NCBI GenBank assembly: GCA_035515795.1 | Contig: DATJAY010000004.1 | Span: forward strand, 62,001 to 126,000 | Length of the DNA stretch: 64,000 bases | Source: Candidatus Acidiferrales bacterium | Lineage (GTDB): Bacteria; Bacteroidota; Ignavibacteria; Kryptoniales; JAKASW01 | Reading direction: 5' to 3' | The notes under the pieces: model-generated | Told to the model about the DNA's origin: nothing | The model's database searches: none | The model's input: only the letters and a program-made list of their open reading frames with translations | Part shown: piece by piece, positions 16,483 through 25,804 of the stretch | How positions within the stretch are numbered: the stretch's first letter is position 1 | Layout: the number at the start of each line of letters is the position of its first letter | Position numbers and translations under genes: made by a program

Positions 16483-17994
16483 ATGAAAAACTACAGAATA
16501 TTGGCAGTCATGGCTGCCGTTATCGCTGTCTCATTTGCGTTCATTGGCTTTCAATGTTCGTCCGCGGAATTGACAAGCGCAAAGCTATACATTCAAAACA
16601 GTCAGTGGGACAAAGCGGAAGACCAACTTCAAAAGGATTTGAGCACCAATCCGCAAGACGAAGAGGCGTGGTACTGGTTAGGCTACGTGCGCGGAGAGAG
16701 GCAGAAGTATACCGGGATGATGGAAGCGTTTCAGCATGCATTAAAGATTTCGGACGAGAACAAGCAGAATATTACTGACGTTAGGACACATTATTGGGTG
16801 CAATTGTACAACCAAGGGACAAAGTATCTGCAAACCGGCAGAGATACCAGCACCAACTACGGCAAGGCAATTTCAGCGTTTGAGAATGCAATCGTAGTAG
16901 AACCTGATAGCATGTTGTCGTATAAAGGGCTTGCTTATTCCTATCTGAACATGGCGCTGAACGACAGTGCTGTGGAGCCATTGATGGTCTTATGGAACAA
17001 AGATAAAGACCAGGACGCGGCGAAATTTTTGAGCGAAGTTTATTACGAAAAAGGGCAGAAGCTGAAACAGGATTTTGAGGATAGTAGCCAGGATAAGTTG
17101 AATACACTGAAAAATCTGAACTCTATAGTAGAAGGAGTAAGTGAAGAGGAGGTTGCAGCCACAATAGGTCAGCCGGATCAGAAAATTTCAGCTTCTGCTC
17201 AAAAGGGAAAGAAAAAATCTCCAGGAACTTCCACCCAGGAAGAGAAATGGATATACAAAACGTACGGACTGACGCTGACTTTCGATCAGGACATGTTGAA
17301 GACGAAGAAGGTTGACTTTGCTTACAACCCAGGCATCGATTCTACAAAATATCTTCAAGCGATTGATCAATTCAAAAAGGCGCTGGATGTGCTCGTGCCT
17401 GCCACGAACATCTACCCGGACGATCAGGATCTGATGACAGTGCTCACGAACTGCTACATTGCGGCGGACATGACAGAGCAGGCAACGGAGACATTCAAGA
17501 CTGGCGCCATGAAAAATCCCGGTAGCTCCGATTTCCAATACAACTACGGAGTTATCCTGTTGAGAGGTAATGAATTTGAAAAAGCCGTTGCCCAATTCAA
17601 AAAGGCGATCGATGCCGGCAATGCGACGCTGGAACAACTGAAAGACAAACTTGCCCATCCTGATTCATCGGCAAATGCGCCGAAACTGAATCAAAATGTG
17701 GAAAGGACGCAGTCCACTATCTGGAACGCGACCTACAATCTCGGCGCAAGCTACGTCAATTGGGGAGTTCACATCCAAAACAGCACTGCGAAGAACGGCG
17801 ACCCCGATTCGCTACGCAAGGCAGTCAGCGCAAAATTTGAGCAGTCGATTCCGTATTTAGAGAAGTACTCCACTTATAAAAGCGATGACCCCAATCTCTG
17901 GGAATTGCTTGCAAAAGTTTATGCTTTCATGAATAATACTCAGAAGGCACAGGAGGCGATTCGAAAGGCCGATTCATTAAGGCAAGTTCACTGA
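16483..17994 (+). CDS. TPR lipoprotein with an embedded BamE/SmpA-like segment
   Basis: A 503-residue lipoprotein: signal peptide residues 1-24, lipobox FIGFQC, then several tetratricopeptide repeats (about residues 28-90, 120-175, 285-330, 345-385 and 440-500). Between the repeat blocks, residues 218-282 read as EEVAATIGQPDQ, a charged loop, then EEKWIYKTYGLTLTF, the pattern of BamE/SmpA/OmlA domains. The protein probably sits on the periplasmic face of a membrane and scaffolds envelope complexes. ATG 16483 is chosen over 16471 because GGAG lies just upstream and the signal peptide then begins MKNY. A strong terminator follows at 18018. Confidence 0.82.
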   Translation: MKNYRILAVMAAVIAVSFAFIGFQCSSAELTSAKLYIQNSQWDKAEDQLQKDLSTNPQDEEAWYWLGYVRGERQKYTGMMEAFQHALKISDENKQNITDVRTHYWVQLYNQGTKYLQTGRDTSTNYGKAISAFENAIVVEPDSMLSYKGLAYSYLNMALNDSAVEPLMVLWNKDKDQDAAKFLSEVYYEKGQKLKQDFEDSSQDKLNTLKNLNSIVEGVSEEEVAATIGQPDQKISASAQKGKKKSPGTSTQEEKWIYKTYGLTLTFDQDMLKTKKVDFAYNPGIDSTKYLQAIDQFKKALDVLVPATNIYPDDQDLMTVLTNCYIAADMTEQATETFKTGAMKNPGSSDFQYNYGVILLRGNEFEKAVAQFKKAIDAGNATLEQLKDKLAHPDSSANAPKLNQNVERTQSTIWNATYNLGASYVNWGVHIQNSTAKNGDPDSLRKAVSAKFEQSIPYLEKYSTYKSDDPNLWELLAKVYAFMNNTQKAQEAIRKADSLRQVH

Positions 17995-18017
17995 CCTATC
18001 GTCGCCGTTTTTGTTTT

Positions 18018-18065
18018 AATGCCGCCGTGGTTTCAACCCGTTGTTCAGACGGCGGCATTTTATTT
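18018..18065 (+). terminator. Rho-independent terminator after the TPR lipoprotein gene
   Basis: An 11-base perfect stem, AATGCCGCCGT (18018-18028) with ACGGCGGCATT (18049-18059), followed by TTTATTTT. Confidence 0.88.
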
Positions 18066-18110
18066 TGACGGTTTTTTCGAAAAGCACAAGTGTGAATTAA
18101 GGAGTGGTTA

Positions 18111-18425
18111 ATGCCTGAAGAAAAAAATGTTCCGCAGCAGATCAACATCGAGCTCGGTGAAAAAGAAGCGGAAGGGATTTATTCAAACCTCGCAATCATC
18201 TCTCATTCGCCTGCAGAATTTATTATCGATTTCACTCGACTTTTGCCGGGCGTGCCTAAGGCGAAAGTGATGGCAAGAATTATCATGACCCCACAACATG
18301 CAAAGATGCTTCTGGGGGCCCTCCGGGAGAATGTGGAGAAATACGAACGCAGTTTCGGCGAGATAAAAGTATTTGCTGGACCTGTGCCCAATGCACCGTT
18401 CGGATTTCAGCCGCCGGGAGCTTGA
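18111..18425 (+). CDS. DUF3467 domain protein
   Basis: A 104-residue soluble protein. The central EGIYSNLAIISHSPAEFIIDFTRLLPGVPKAKVMARIIMTPQHAKMLLGAL block is typical of DUF3467, a family of unknown function widespread in Bacteroidota and relatives. The C-terminus is Pro/Gly-rich (FAGPVPNAPFGFQPPGA). An AAGGAGTGG ribosome binding site precedes the ATG. It appears to be monocistronic between a terminator and a 245-base spacer. Confidence 0.88.
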   Translation: MPEEKNVPQQINIELGEKEAEGIYSNLAIISHSPAEFIIDFTRLLPGVPKAKVMARIIMTPQHAKMLLGALRENVEKYERSFGEIKVFAGPVPNAPFGFQPPGA

Positions 18426-18670
18426 AGAAAAACATCAGAAATTATGAGATTGAGAAGGAAAGAGAGCGGTTTTTACCCGAACTTCAAACCCTCTTATGCT
18501 TGGGAATCATATTGATAATGCTCACTTGTTGATTGTCGTTGTGACCTGAAACATACTGTCGGAATGTTTTGTTAGTTATCCTGATGCGTGTGCTGGCGAA
18601 AATGTGTGTTTCAGCGGGAGCTAATGAGGAGAGAGGCTAAAATACTTTTACTAAAAATAAGGAGAAGTTT

Positions 18671-20770
18671 ATGAAGAAGGGAATTGTATTACTTTGTTTC
18701 GTTGGTTCTCTTCTCGCATTTTGGGGATGCTCGAAGTACAGGGTCGGGAAGTTTGTGATGCCAACCTGGGATACGCAGTTTTCGGCACCGATATTTAACC
18801 GGACATACACCCTCGGTGAAATTTTGTATAAAGATTCGGTCAAGGTTTTCGACGGGGACACGACGCACATCTATACGACCCCGCCAATCGACGCATTTAC
18901 GATTTCCGGATTCAAACAAATTAGCGGCGTGCAGATAGGCACAGATTTAGGAATTAATGCGGTACCGCCCGTCACTCAAACACAAACCCTTACCAATTTC
19001 AAGATCGATGCGAATGATTCCCTCAATTATACTGTCGCGAACCCTGTGCCCTCGGGGACTACGGGTCCTGTTCCCGCGATCCCTCCCACGACGACTTCTC
19101 TTTCGCCTGACCATTTCTTTACAAATTATAACTCGGCAACACTGAGCAACGGCTTACTGCATATCTCTATTACAAATGGTTATCCGGCTACGATAAATTT
19201 TGACAGCGGCAGTGTAAATCTTCTGGACGCTTCCGGCAATCCGCTCCCAGTTTTCGGGCATCCGTTATCGTTGGCTCCCAACGGTGGAAGATTCGATACC
19301 GTCTTGAACATAACGGGTCGAACGCTTTCGAGTCATCCGCAAATATCCTTGACATATAACTCGCCAGGAGGCGGCACCTCAACTTACCAATCGAATAATT
19401 TGTTGAACATATTTGTCGGGTTCCTCGATCTGCGAGTGTCTTCGGCGAATGCCATCATTCCACCTCAAAATCCGATTATCATAAACCAGGCCATCGTTCT
19501 CGTCGATCTAAATAAATTTATCAAGGCCGATATCCAATCCGGTTCATTCACACTGAGCATGAGGAACGATCTGCCTCTCACATTGCCGGTTCAAATAGTT
19601 TTTCGCAGCTTGACGAGACAGAACAACCCCAATGATACACTGAGAGTCAATTATACTCTGCAGGCTTCAAGCAGCATGGACAACATAACGATTCCGCTGA
19701 ATGGCTACGAGCTCAACACGGCAGATTCGCGCGGCAACCCCAGCGATTCAATCCACTATACCGCCACGTTTCAAATTCCGGGTTCGAACGGGAATTTTGT
19801 AAACATCAGCACCTCGCAAACTGTAAGGGCAACGTTCAGCATGTCTGATCTTGTCCTGAATTCTTTTACCGGTGAGGCACACCTAAAGGGTCCACTCACG
19901 CTCGCTAATGACACGCAAAAAATCAACCTTGGCGATCTTAAATCGAAGTTTCATGGAGGTATAACATTTCTGGGAGATTCGACTAAACTTAACTTGCAGA
20001 TGACCAGCGTCGGCTTCCCGTATCTCGCGCACATAAGCATGAAACCCGGAAGCGCCGAATATCCTTCTCTGCTCTCAGATTCGATTGTAGTCGACACTGT
20101 TATTTATCCGGGTAAGGTAAACACGATAGCGGTGGGAAGAGAATTTGCGAATGCGCTCAATTCGTTTGCGGTCCGGACCAATACGCTCCCGGATGAATTT
20201 TTCATCAACGGCTACGTCATAGTGAATCCGGGCCCGACTGTCCCGTATCTCTCATCTTATTCGATAGGTACAATAAAGAGCACTGACTCAGTCAGCGGCA
20301 CAAATCTCATTTTGATGCCGTTTTATTTAGGGATATTAAACTCTTCTTACGTAGACACCACTACCAAACCTGTCTTCGATTCTTCAACGAGTGCCAAGAT
20401 GAGCAACGTGGACACCGCGGCAATTGTTTTCGAAATCAAGAACGGGGTGCCGCTGCAATTGTCGTTGAGGACGCAGTTCATAGATACGTTGACAGATTCA
20501 GTCACCCAGTTTGACAGCATAGTTGTTCAGGCTCCGCCCGCGGCGGATTTCAATCAGGATGGTACGGTCATAGCTCCCCAATTCAGTAAGAGCACGATCA
20601 GCCTAATGTCGAACCAGGCGAAGCTGTTCGGGCGGTCATACATGAGATTCGATTATAATTTTTCAACTCCGCTCGGCTCCACGCCTGTTCCATTCACGAA
20701 GAACAATACTATCTCCTTGAAAGTGTATGGGAATTTCCACTTCAGGGTAGATAAGAATACGTTTAAGTGA
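18671..20770 (+). CDS. Large lipoprotein of unknown function
   Basis: A 699-residue lipoprotein: signal peptide and lipobox LLAFWGC (Cys20). The rest is rich in Thr, Ser, Asn and beta-strand patterns (for example repeated DSIHYTATFQI and PSLLSDSIVVDTVIYPGK-type stretches), suggesting several immunoglobulin- or jelly-roll-like domains, with no catalytic motif. A conserved-looking start, KYRVGKFVMPTWDTQFSAPIFNRTYTLGEIL, follows the lipid anchor. AAGGAGAAG precedes the ATG. The stop overlaps the purine-rich leader of the next gene, which encodes an outer-membrane protein, so the two form an operon. It may be a surface or periplasmic partner of that protein. Confidence 0.8.
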   Translation: MKKGIVLLCFVGSLLAFWGCSKYRVGKFVMPTWDTQFSAPIFNRTYTLGEILYKDSVKVFDGDTTHIYTTPPIDAFTISGFKQISGVQIGTDLGINAVPPVTQTQTLTNFKIDANDSLNYTVANPVPSGTTGPVPAIPPTTTSLSPDHFFTNYNSATLSNGLLHISITNGYPATINFDSGSVNLLDASGNPLPVFGHPLSLAPNGGRFDTVLNITGRTLSSHPQISLTYNSPGGGTSTYQSNNLLNIFVGFLDLRVSSANAIIPPQNPIIINQAIVLVDLNKFIKADIQSGSFTLSMRNDLPLTLPVQIVFRSLTRQNNPNDTLRVNYTLQASSSMDNITIPLNGYELNTADSRGNPSDSIHYTATFQIPGSNGNFVNISTSQTVRATFSMSDLVLNSFTGEAHLKGPLTLANDTQKINLGDLKSKFHGGITFLGDSTKLNLQMTSVGFPYLAHISMKPGSAEYPSLLSDSIVVDTVIYPGKVNTIAVGREFANALNSFAVRTNTLPDEFFINGYVIVNPGPTVPYLSSYSIGTIKSTDSVSGTNLILMPFYLGILNSSYVDTTTKPVFDSSTSAKMSNVDTAAIVFEIKNGVPLQLSLRTQFIDTLTDSVTQFDSIVVQAPPAADFNQDGTVIAPQFSKSTISLMSNQAKLFGRSYMRFDYNFSTPLGSTPVPFTKNNTISLKVYGNFHFRVDKNTFK

Positions 20771-20784
20771 GGAGGGAAAACAAC

Positions 20785-22296
20785 ATGAAAAAGAATACGA
20801 TGTTTTTCGCTCTTCACGCCCCGACCGTGTTGAAAGCAAACCTTTCGCTTTTCATTCTTGTATTCACATTCCTCGATGTGAACGCTCAGCAGATTCCCAG
20901 CGCAAGACTGACCGCACTTGGAGGATTATCCACTGCCGTTTCGACCGACATCGATGCGATCGGAACAAATCCTGCTAACTTGATGGAAGTCTCGAGGGGA
21001 AAGGTTGTCTTTGAGCTTATTCCGTTTTCTATCAAAAGCGGTTCTGATTTCTTGAACTTAGATCTTTATAACAATTACTTCACCGGTACGGGCCAGGTTG
21101 ACAGTACCGGCAAAACGATAGGAAAGTATCTCTCTGAATCCGACAAGCAGAATATACTCGATGCGTTTCCTAGCGGAGTCGGGAATGTTCGCACAGACGA
21201 AAACATTCGTTGGCTCGGCGTTTCTATAAGGAATCTGGTCTTTGCACTAGGATTTTCTGTTGATGAGAAAGTCGGTGCGCAGGCGGCGATTCCGAATACC
21301 TTTGCTTCATTTGCCTTGAATTTGCCAACTTGGGGATCGAACTACTCATGGAACGATCTGGCTTTGAAGTCTTTTTGGTACAGGACTTACAACGTCGACT
21401 ACGCGATGAAACTTCCTGATGTCATTCCAATTCCTAAACAGATAGCGAAGGATTTCAACGTTGGGATCGGGCTAAAATATGTGACGGGGTTCAGTTATAC
21501 TTCAATGCAAAGTACTAATACGTCGCTCTATGCCGATTCTGCGAATGATTCTTACTCTTACATAGTCAACATGGGGTTCGATGCTAAGAGAGCAGGTTTG
21601 ATGAGCAGCGTATTATCAAAAGCGTTTAAGAGCAATGTCCCTGACACGGTGGTACACTTCAATCCGTTCGCGCCCCAGGGGACAGGATTTGGAGTTGACA
21701 TTGGCGTTAACGGCATAGTGATGAATTTCATAAAGGTCGGGATAAGTTTCACCGATATCGGTGCTATCTCTTGGTCGAAGAAGGTTGTTCTAACCCATGG
21801 CGACACAACGATTACTTTTTCAGGATTCACTCCGGCCTACAGCGATTCTGCAGGTTCTACGAGTAATCTTGACAGCATAAACAATGTGTTCAAAAATTAT
21901 TTCAAGAATAGAGACATAGCCGGTTCAAGTTTCTCCACGTGGCTTCCTACAAAATTGAACATAGGCGCTTCGGCGCAATTGGATGATTTATTCCCAAAAA
22001 TTCCCGGTCAGCTTTTGGTTGCGATTGATTATCATCAAGGCTTCAACAATCAATTTAATAATTCGACTACTCCTGAGTTCGTGCTCGGCGCTGAGTGGAG
22101 GCCGATCTATCCATTTCCTATTCGGACTGGACTTGGTCTCGGAGGTGCTTACGGGTTCAGATGGTCAGCCGGATTTGGATTCAACCTTTGGGCATGGGAC
22201 TTCGACATCGGAATCGGTACTCTCAATGCGATTGTAGCTCCTAATGCAGCAAAGAATGTTTCGGTCACGTTAAGCATTTTGAAATTTAGAATTTGA
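20785..22296 (+). CDS. Outer-membrane protein, DUF5723/PorV-like
   Basis: A 503-residue protein with a signal region ending near DVNAQQ, then PSARLTALGGLSTAVSTDIDAIGTNPANLM, the start typical of FadL/PorV-type and DUF5723 outer-membrane barrels of Bacteroidota (ALG-G, then NPAxL). Many amphipathic strands follow, with Trp/Tyr girdle residues, ending in NVSVTLSILKFRI, a barrel-closing strand with hydrophobic last residue. The frame opens with GTG at 20767, but ATG 20785 has AGGAGG ideally spaced. Operon with the upstream lipoprotein. Role in export or uptake is inferred only. Confidence 0.82.
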   Translation: MKKNTMFFALHAPTVLKANLSLFILVFTFLDVNAQQIPSARLTALGGLSTAVSTDIDAIGTNPANLMEVSRGKVVFELIPFSIKSGSDFLNLDLYNNYFTGTGQVDSTGKTIGKYLSESDKQNILDAFPSGVGNVRTDENIRWLGVSIRNLVFALGFSVDEKVGAQAAIPNTFASFALNLPTWGSNYSWNDLALKSFWYRTYNVDYAMKLPDVIPIPKQIAKDFNVGIGLKYVTGFSYTSMQSTNTSLYADSANDSYSYIVNMGFDAKRAGLMSSVLSKAFKSNVPDTVVHFNPFAPQGTGFGVDIGVNGIVMNFIKVGISFTDIGAISWSKKVVLTHGDTTITFSGFTPAYSDSAGSTSNLDSINNVFKNYFKNRDIAGSSFSTWLPTKLNIGASAQLDDLFPKIPGQLLVAIDYHQGFNNQFNNSTTPEFVLGAEWRPIYPFPIRTGLGLGGAYGFRWSAGFGFNLWAWDFDIGIGTLNAIVAPNAAKNVSVTLSILKFRI

Positions 22297-22304
22297 ATCT
22301 GAAT

Positions 22305-22359
22305 TAGCTCATAGTTTATAGTTATGTGCGGTTAACTTAGTGCTGTCAACTATGAGCTA
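22305..22359. repeat. Long inverted repeat TAGCTCATAGTT/AACTATGAGCTA
   Basis: Twelve perfectly paired bases (22305-22316 with 22348-22359) enclosing 31 bases, right after the outer-membrane protein gene. No T-tract follows. It may be a repeat-derived hairpin that still slows or ends transcription. Confidence 0.65.
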
Positions 22360-22451
22360 GTTCCTGTCCCACCATATCCCTCGCACGGGATCTTCGACTT
22401 GATTACACATTCTCCACGGTGTATTATTCTACCGAGAGCGCCTATTAAATA

Positions 22452-25400
22452 ATGATTATTGCTGCGGACATACTGGACTTCTTGTTTGTCTTCCTTCCGG
22501 TTGCACTTCTGACTCATCTCTCCTTCAGGATTGGACTTGCACAGGGGAGATCCAGAGGGGGTACATCTCTGTTTGTAGGCAGTTCCATCGTGCTGTTTTC
22601 ATCATTGTTTAAGGTTTACTTCGACGTCGTGTTTGGAAGTGCAGATGCACTCTGGATATTCATGCTGACGTTTGCAACCTCGACAGGATTAATATTTGCA
22701 TTCATCGGCACGAGCCGCGTTTACTTCTTTCTTCTGTCAACTAGATCGCGGGAAAAGAGATCGGTGACAAGGGAAATAAAGATCGCGCATATCGGGTCGA
22801 TAATCTATGTCATAGCTTTTGTTCTGCATCTCATGCTCCTCGGCGGTTCGCCCTATATACGCTTCGGTGCCATATGCTATGTAGTAAACCAGGTCATGCT
22901 CTTTGGAATGGTCTTTCTTGTCGCGGAATTTTTCAACGTTGCAGAGAAGCCATCATCATCTGTGCAAGCCAAGCTAACCAGAGTTCTTTCAGCTTACTAT
23001 CTACTGGAGCCTTTGATCTGGCTGACAGTGGTTTATTATACCAAGAATTTTTACCTGCCAGAGATCCCGAGGATCTTTATCAACATTATAGGTGCAGCAA
23101 TTTCTTCCGTCATTGCGCTAATTATTTTGCGATTTGTACGGCAGTATCTTCCGATGACGCTGAAACGAATAAAAACGACCTATTTAGATATGCTCAGGGT
23201 CAGTGTGTTGCGCGACTTGTACATCATAGGAAGCGGCTTGACGATTTTTATATTCGTGATACTGTTGGTAGCAGAATCATTCTATGAGAATCTCAGAATT
23301 ACTGCGCTTAAAAGTTACGCCGAGTCGAGATTTTCTTTGACGAAACTGACTACCGAAAGGATGAGATCCGCTTTGCAGGAGATTGCCTCGGATCTGCAGC
23401 GGACGTTAGAATCAAACGGCAATAGATTGTTTTTAACCGGCATCCAGCGTGACAACGACTATATCGATGTTGTCGGCAGCGCAAACAAAAAGGGAGAAAT
23501 CACTTTTATTCGGAAGGTCAAATCTCGCGCGTATGATTCACAAGCAGTTGCGCTGTTAAAAGAAACTCTCGTTAGTATTCATGATAGTGCAGCGGCTTTT
23601 TCTGCCGTCAGGCAATATGAAGGAGGCCCTGAATTATTCGCCCTTGTGAAGGGAGACGACGGTCCGACTTCCGCCCTATGCAGTTTTGCAGTTATCAATA
23701 TTCCTAAGATCCTTTTGGAAAATGCGATCGACACTAATGATTTCGGCGATCGCTATCGGCTTTTGTCAAGGGATTTCAGAATCGCATATTCGCCGTTTCA
23801 GGAGGAGGCCGGCTTAGATTTTCAGAAAGTAATCCTCGGGAAAAAGAATTTGAACGCAGACGATCTTTCAGAAAAACTTAAAGCTTTGTCTAACTCGAAT
23901 TTTAGTGGCTATGAAATTCTGAGGGGAAAAAACAACGCGGGCGTCGGTGAATATTATTTGCTTATAACTTCTCCTCTGAAGTTCGAGAACAATGAATGGA
24001 TACTTGCCTGGATGGAGCGCGAAGGACGAGTGTCCCGGCTCTCCCAACCGACAAATTCTCTCTTGATTCTCGCGGGCTTGCTGGTAATTGGCCTTTTCGG
24101 GGGCGGGGTAGTGTTGATCTCTGTGTCATTCCGCTGGTCGCTGAGGCTCGAAAAGGAGGTACAAAACAAGATACAGGAGCTGCGCAGCTCCGAAGATAGG
24201 TACAGGCGTATAGTAGAAAATCCGTACATCGGCAGCTTCATTATGGTCGACGGTCGTCTCATTTATTCAAACGGCCGGCTTGCAGACATCCTGGAAACCG
24301 GAGTAGAGCAGCTCACAGGAAGCGACCTTTCTCCTTTCTTAGAGAGCAGGGATTTTAAGTCTTTGAAAGGTATTTTTGATTCGATCATCTCCGGCGAGAA
24401 GTCCGGCGGCAAATGGCAGGTCGAAGGCAAGACGAGTTCGGGCAGGATCATATCGCTGTCCGGATATTCCAGCATAATAAACATCGGGAATAAGCAAGGG
24501 GTTCAGTCCCTCGTCGTGGATAATACGATTGAGCTGCATGAAAGAGAGAAACTGGAACAATTTGAAAAATTGGAATCCATGGCAACGTTGGCGGCAGGGA
24601 TCGCTCACGACTTCAATAATATTCTCCAGGTGGTTCTCGGCTCGTCTCAACTTCTTCAACACAAGCTTGGCGATCCGGATCTGATAAGATACGCGGAGAA
24701 CATTACCAATGTTGCAGTAAGAGGGAGCGACTTGTCTAAGAGGCTCCTTACATTCAGCCGGCAAAAGGGTTTAGAGGAGCGGAGGATATTCGACGTCAAT
24801 TCTATTATTACTGAATCTCTGCGCGTGTTCGAGGAAACATTTCCGAGAACGATAAAGATCGAGACTCAACTAAGTTCCGAAGCTGTTTACGTCGATGGGG
24901 ATCAGAGCCAAATACAACAGGTGATCTTCAATCTTGCCGTGAATGCTAGAGACGCAATGCCTCACGGTGGGACGCTCACGCTCAAGACCGAGATTCGTGA
25001 AGTATCTCCTACCGAAGGAGAGATATATCAAGTTGCGTCGGGTAGGTACGTTTTCTTGATGGTGAAGGATAATGGTGAAGGTATTCCGCCCGAGTTGATG
25101 TCGAAAGTGTTCGAACCGTTCTTCACGACCAAAGAGCCCGGTAAGGGCACAGGATTAGGATTAAGTGTTGTCTACGGAATTGTCCGTTCTCACAGGGGAT
25201 TCTTGAAAGTTTACAGCGAATTGAAAAGGGGAACCGTGTTCAATATTTATTTTCCCCTTGCGACGCTAACTGAGAAAAAGATATCTCCGCCGAAGCAGGT
25301 AAAGGAATCAACCGTACCTCGCGGAGAAAGAATATTGTTCGTCGATGATGAGGAAGGAATCAGGGAAGCCGCACAATTCTTATTGGAGCAGACAGGTTAC

Positions 25401-25706
25401 AAGGTCGTCACGGCGAAAGACGGCATGGGTGCGATCGAGATATATAAAAAGGAGTGGGCGAGAATAAATCTCGTTGTGCTAGACCTGAATATGCCGGAAC
25501 TTTCGGGCAGGGAGGTATTCGACAATCTTTTCATCATCAATCCAGAGGTGAGAGTTTTGATTTCCACCGGCTACATAACGCCTGAAGAGAGAGCCGGTCT
25601 AAAAGGAGTTGTGGAATTGATCGAGAAGCCTTTTGGCTTCGACCAGCTCATCGAAAAGGTGAGGACTGCGCTGGACCAAACTGAAATCAATCAAGGAGAA
25701 TTGTAA
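22452..25706 (+). CDS. Hybrid sensor histidine kinase / response regulator
   Basis: A 1084-residue membrane sensor. Residues 1-220 contain about seven transmembrane helices; another helix (~253-275) and one near 535-560 bracket a ~260-residue domain that is probably extracytoplasmic and Cache-like. Then come a PAS domain (~570-690), HisKA with phospho-accepting His719 in [11 protein letters not shown], HATPase with the N box [10 protein letters not shown] and G boxes DNGEGIPP and [11 protein letters not shown], and a C-terminal receiver with Asp1011 in [11 protein letters not shown]. No DNA-binding output exists, so phosphate probably moves to another regulator or the receiver tunes the kinase. 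No cognate regulator lies next to it; glnD follows. Confidence 0.93.
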   Translation: MIIAADILDFLFVFLPVALLTHLSFRIGLAQGRSRGGTSLFVGSSIVLFSSLFKVYFDVVFGSADALWIFMLTFATSTGLIFAFIGTSRVYFFLLSTRSREKRSVTREIKIAHIGSIIYVIAFVLHLMLLGGSPYIRFGAICYVVNQVMLFGMVFLVAEFFNVAEKPSSSVQAKLTRVLSAYYLLEPLIWLTVVYYTKNFYLPEIPRIFINIIGAAISSVIALIILRFVRQYLPMTLKRIKTTYLDMLRVSVLRDLYIIGSGLTIFIFVILLVAESFYENLRITALKSYAESRFSLTKLTTERMRSALQEIASDLQRTLESNGNRLFLTGIQRDNDYIDVVGSANKKGEITFIRKVKSRAYDSQAVALLKETLVSIHDSAAAFSAVRQYEGGPELFALVKGDDGPTSALCSFAVINIPKILLENAIDTNDFGDRYRLLSRDFRIAYSPFQEEAGLDFQKVILGKKNLNADDLSEKLKALSNSNFSGYEILRGKNNAGVGEYYLLITSPLKFENNEWILAWMEREGRVSRLSQPTNSLLILAGLLVIGLFGGGVVLISVSFRWSLRLEKEVQNKIQELRSSEDRYRRIVENPYIGSFIMVDGRLIYSNGRLADILETGVEQLTGSDLSPFLESRDFKSLKGIFDSIISGEKSGGKWQVEGKTSSGRIISLSGYSSIINIGNKQGVQSLVVDNTIELHEREKLEQFEKLESMATLAAGIAHDFNNILQVVLGSSQLLQHKLGDPDLIRYAENITNVAVRGSDLSKRLLTFSRQKGLEERRIFDVNSIITESLRVFEETFPRTIKIETQLSSEAVYVDGDQSQIQQVIFNLAVNARDAMPHGGTLTLKTEIREVSPTEGEIYQVASGRYVFLMVKDNGEGIPPELMSKVFEPFFTTKEPGKGTGLGLSVVYGIVRSHRGFLKVYSELKRGTVFNIYFPLATLTEKKISPPKQVKESTVPRGERILFVDDEEGIREAAQFLLEQTGYKVVTAKDGMGAIEIYKKEWARINLVVLDLNMPELSGREVFDNLFIINPEVRVLISTGYITPEERAGLKGVVELIEKPFGFDQLIEKVRTALDQTEINQGEL

Positions 25707-25804
25707 GAAGCTCCTGATCTCAATCACCGGGCCGCAGGTGTCACGAGCACCATTCGGGACTTATTTCCTTTGTCGATTCTATCCCGTTTCATATATTTTA
25801 CTAT

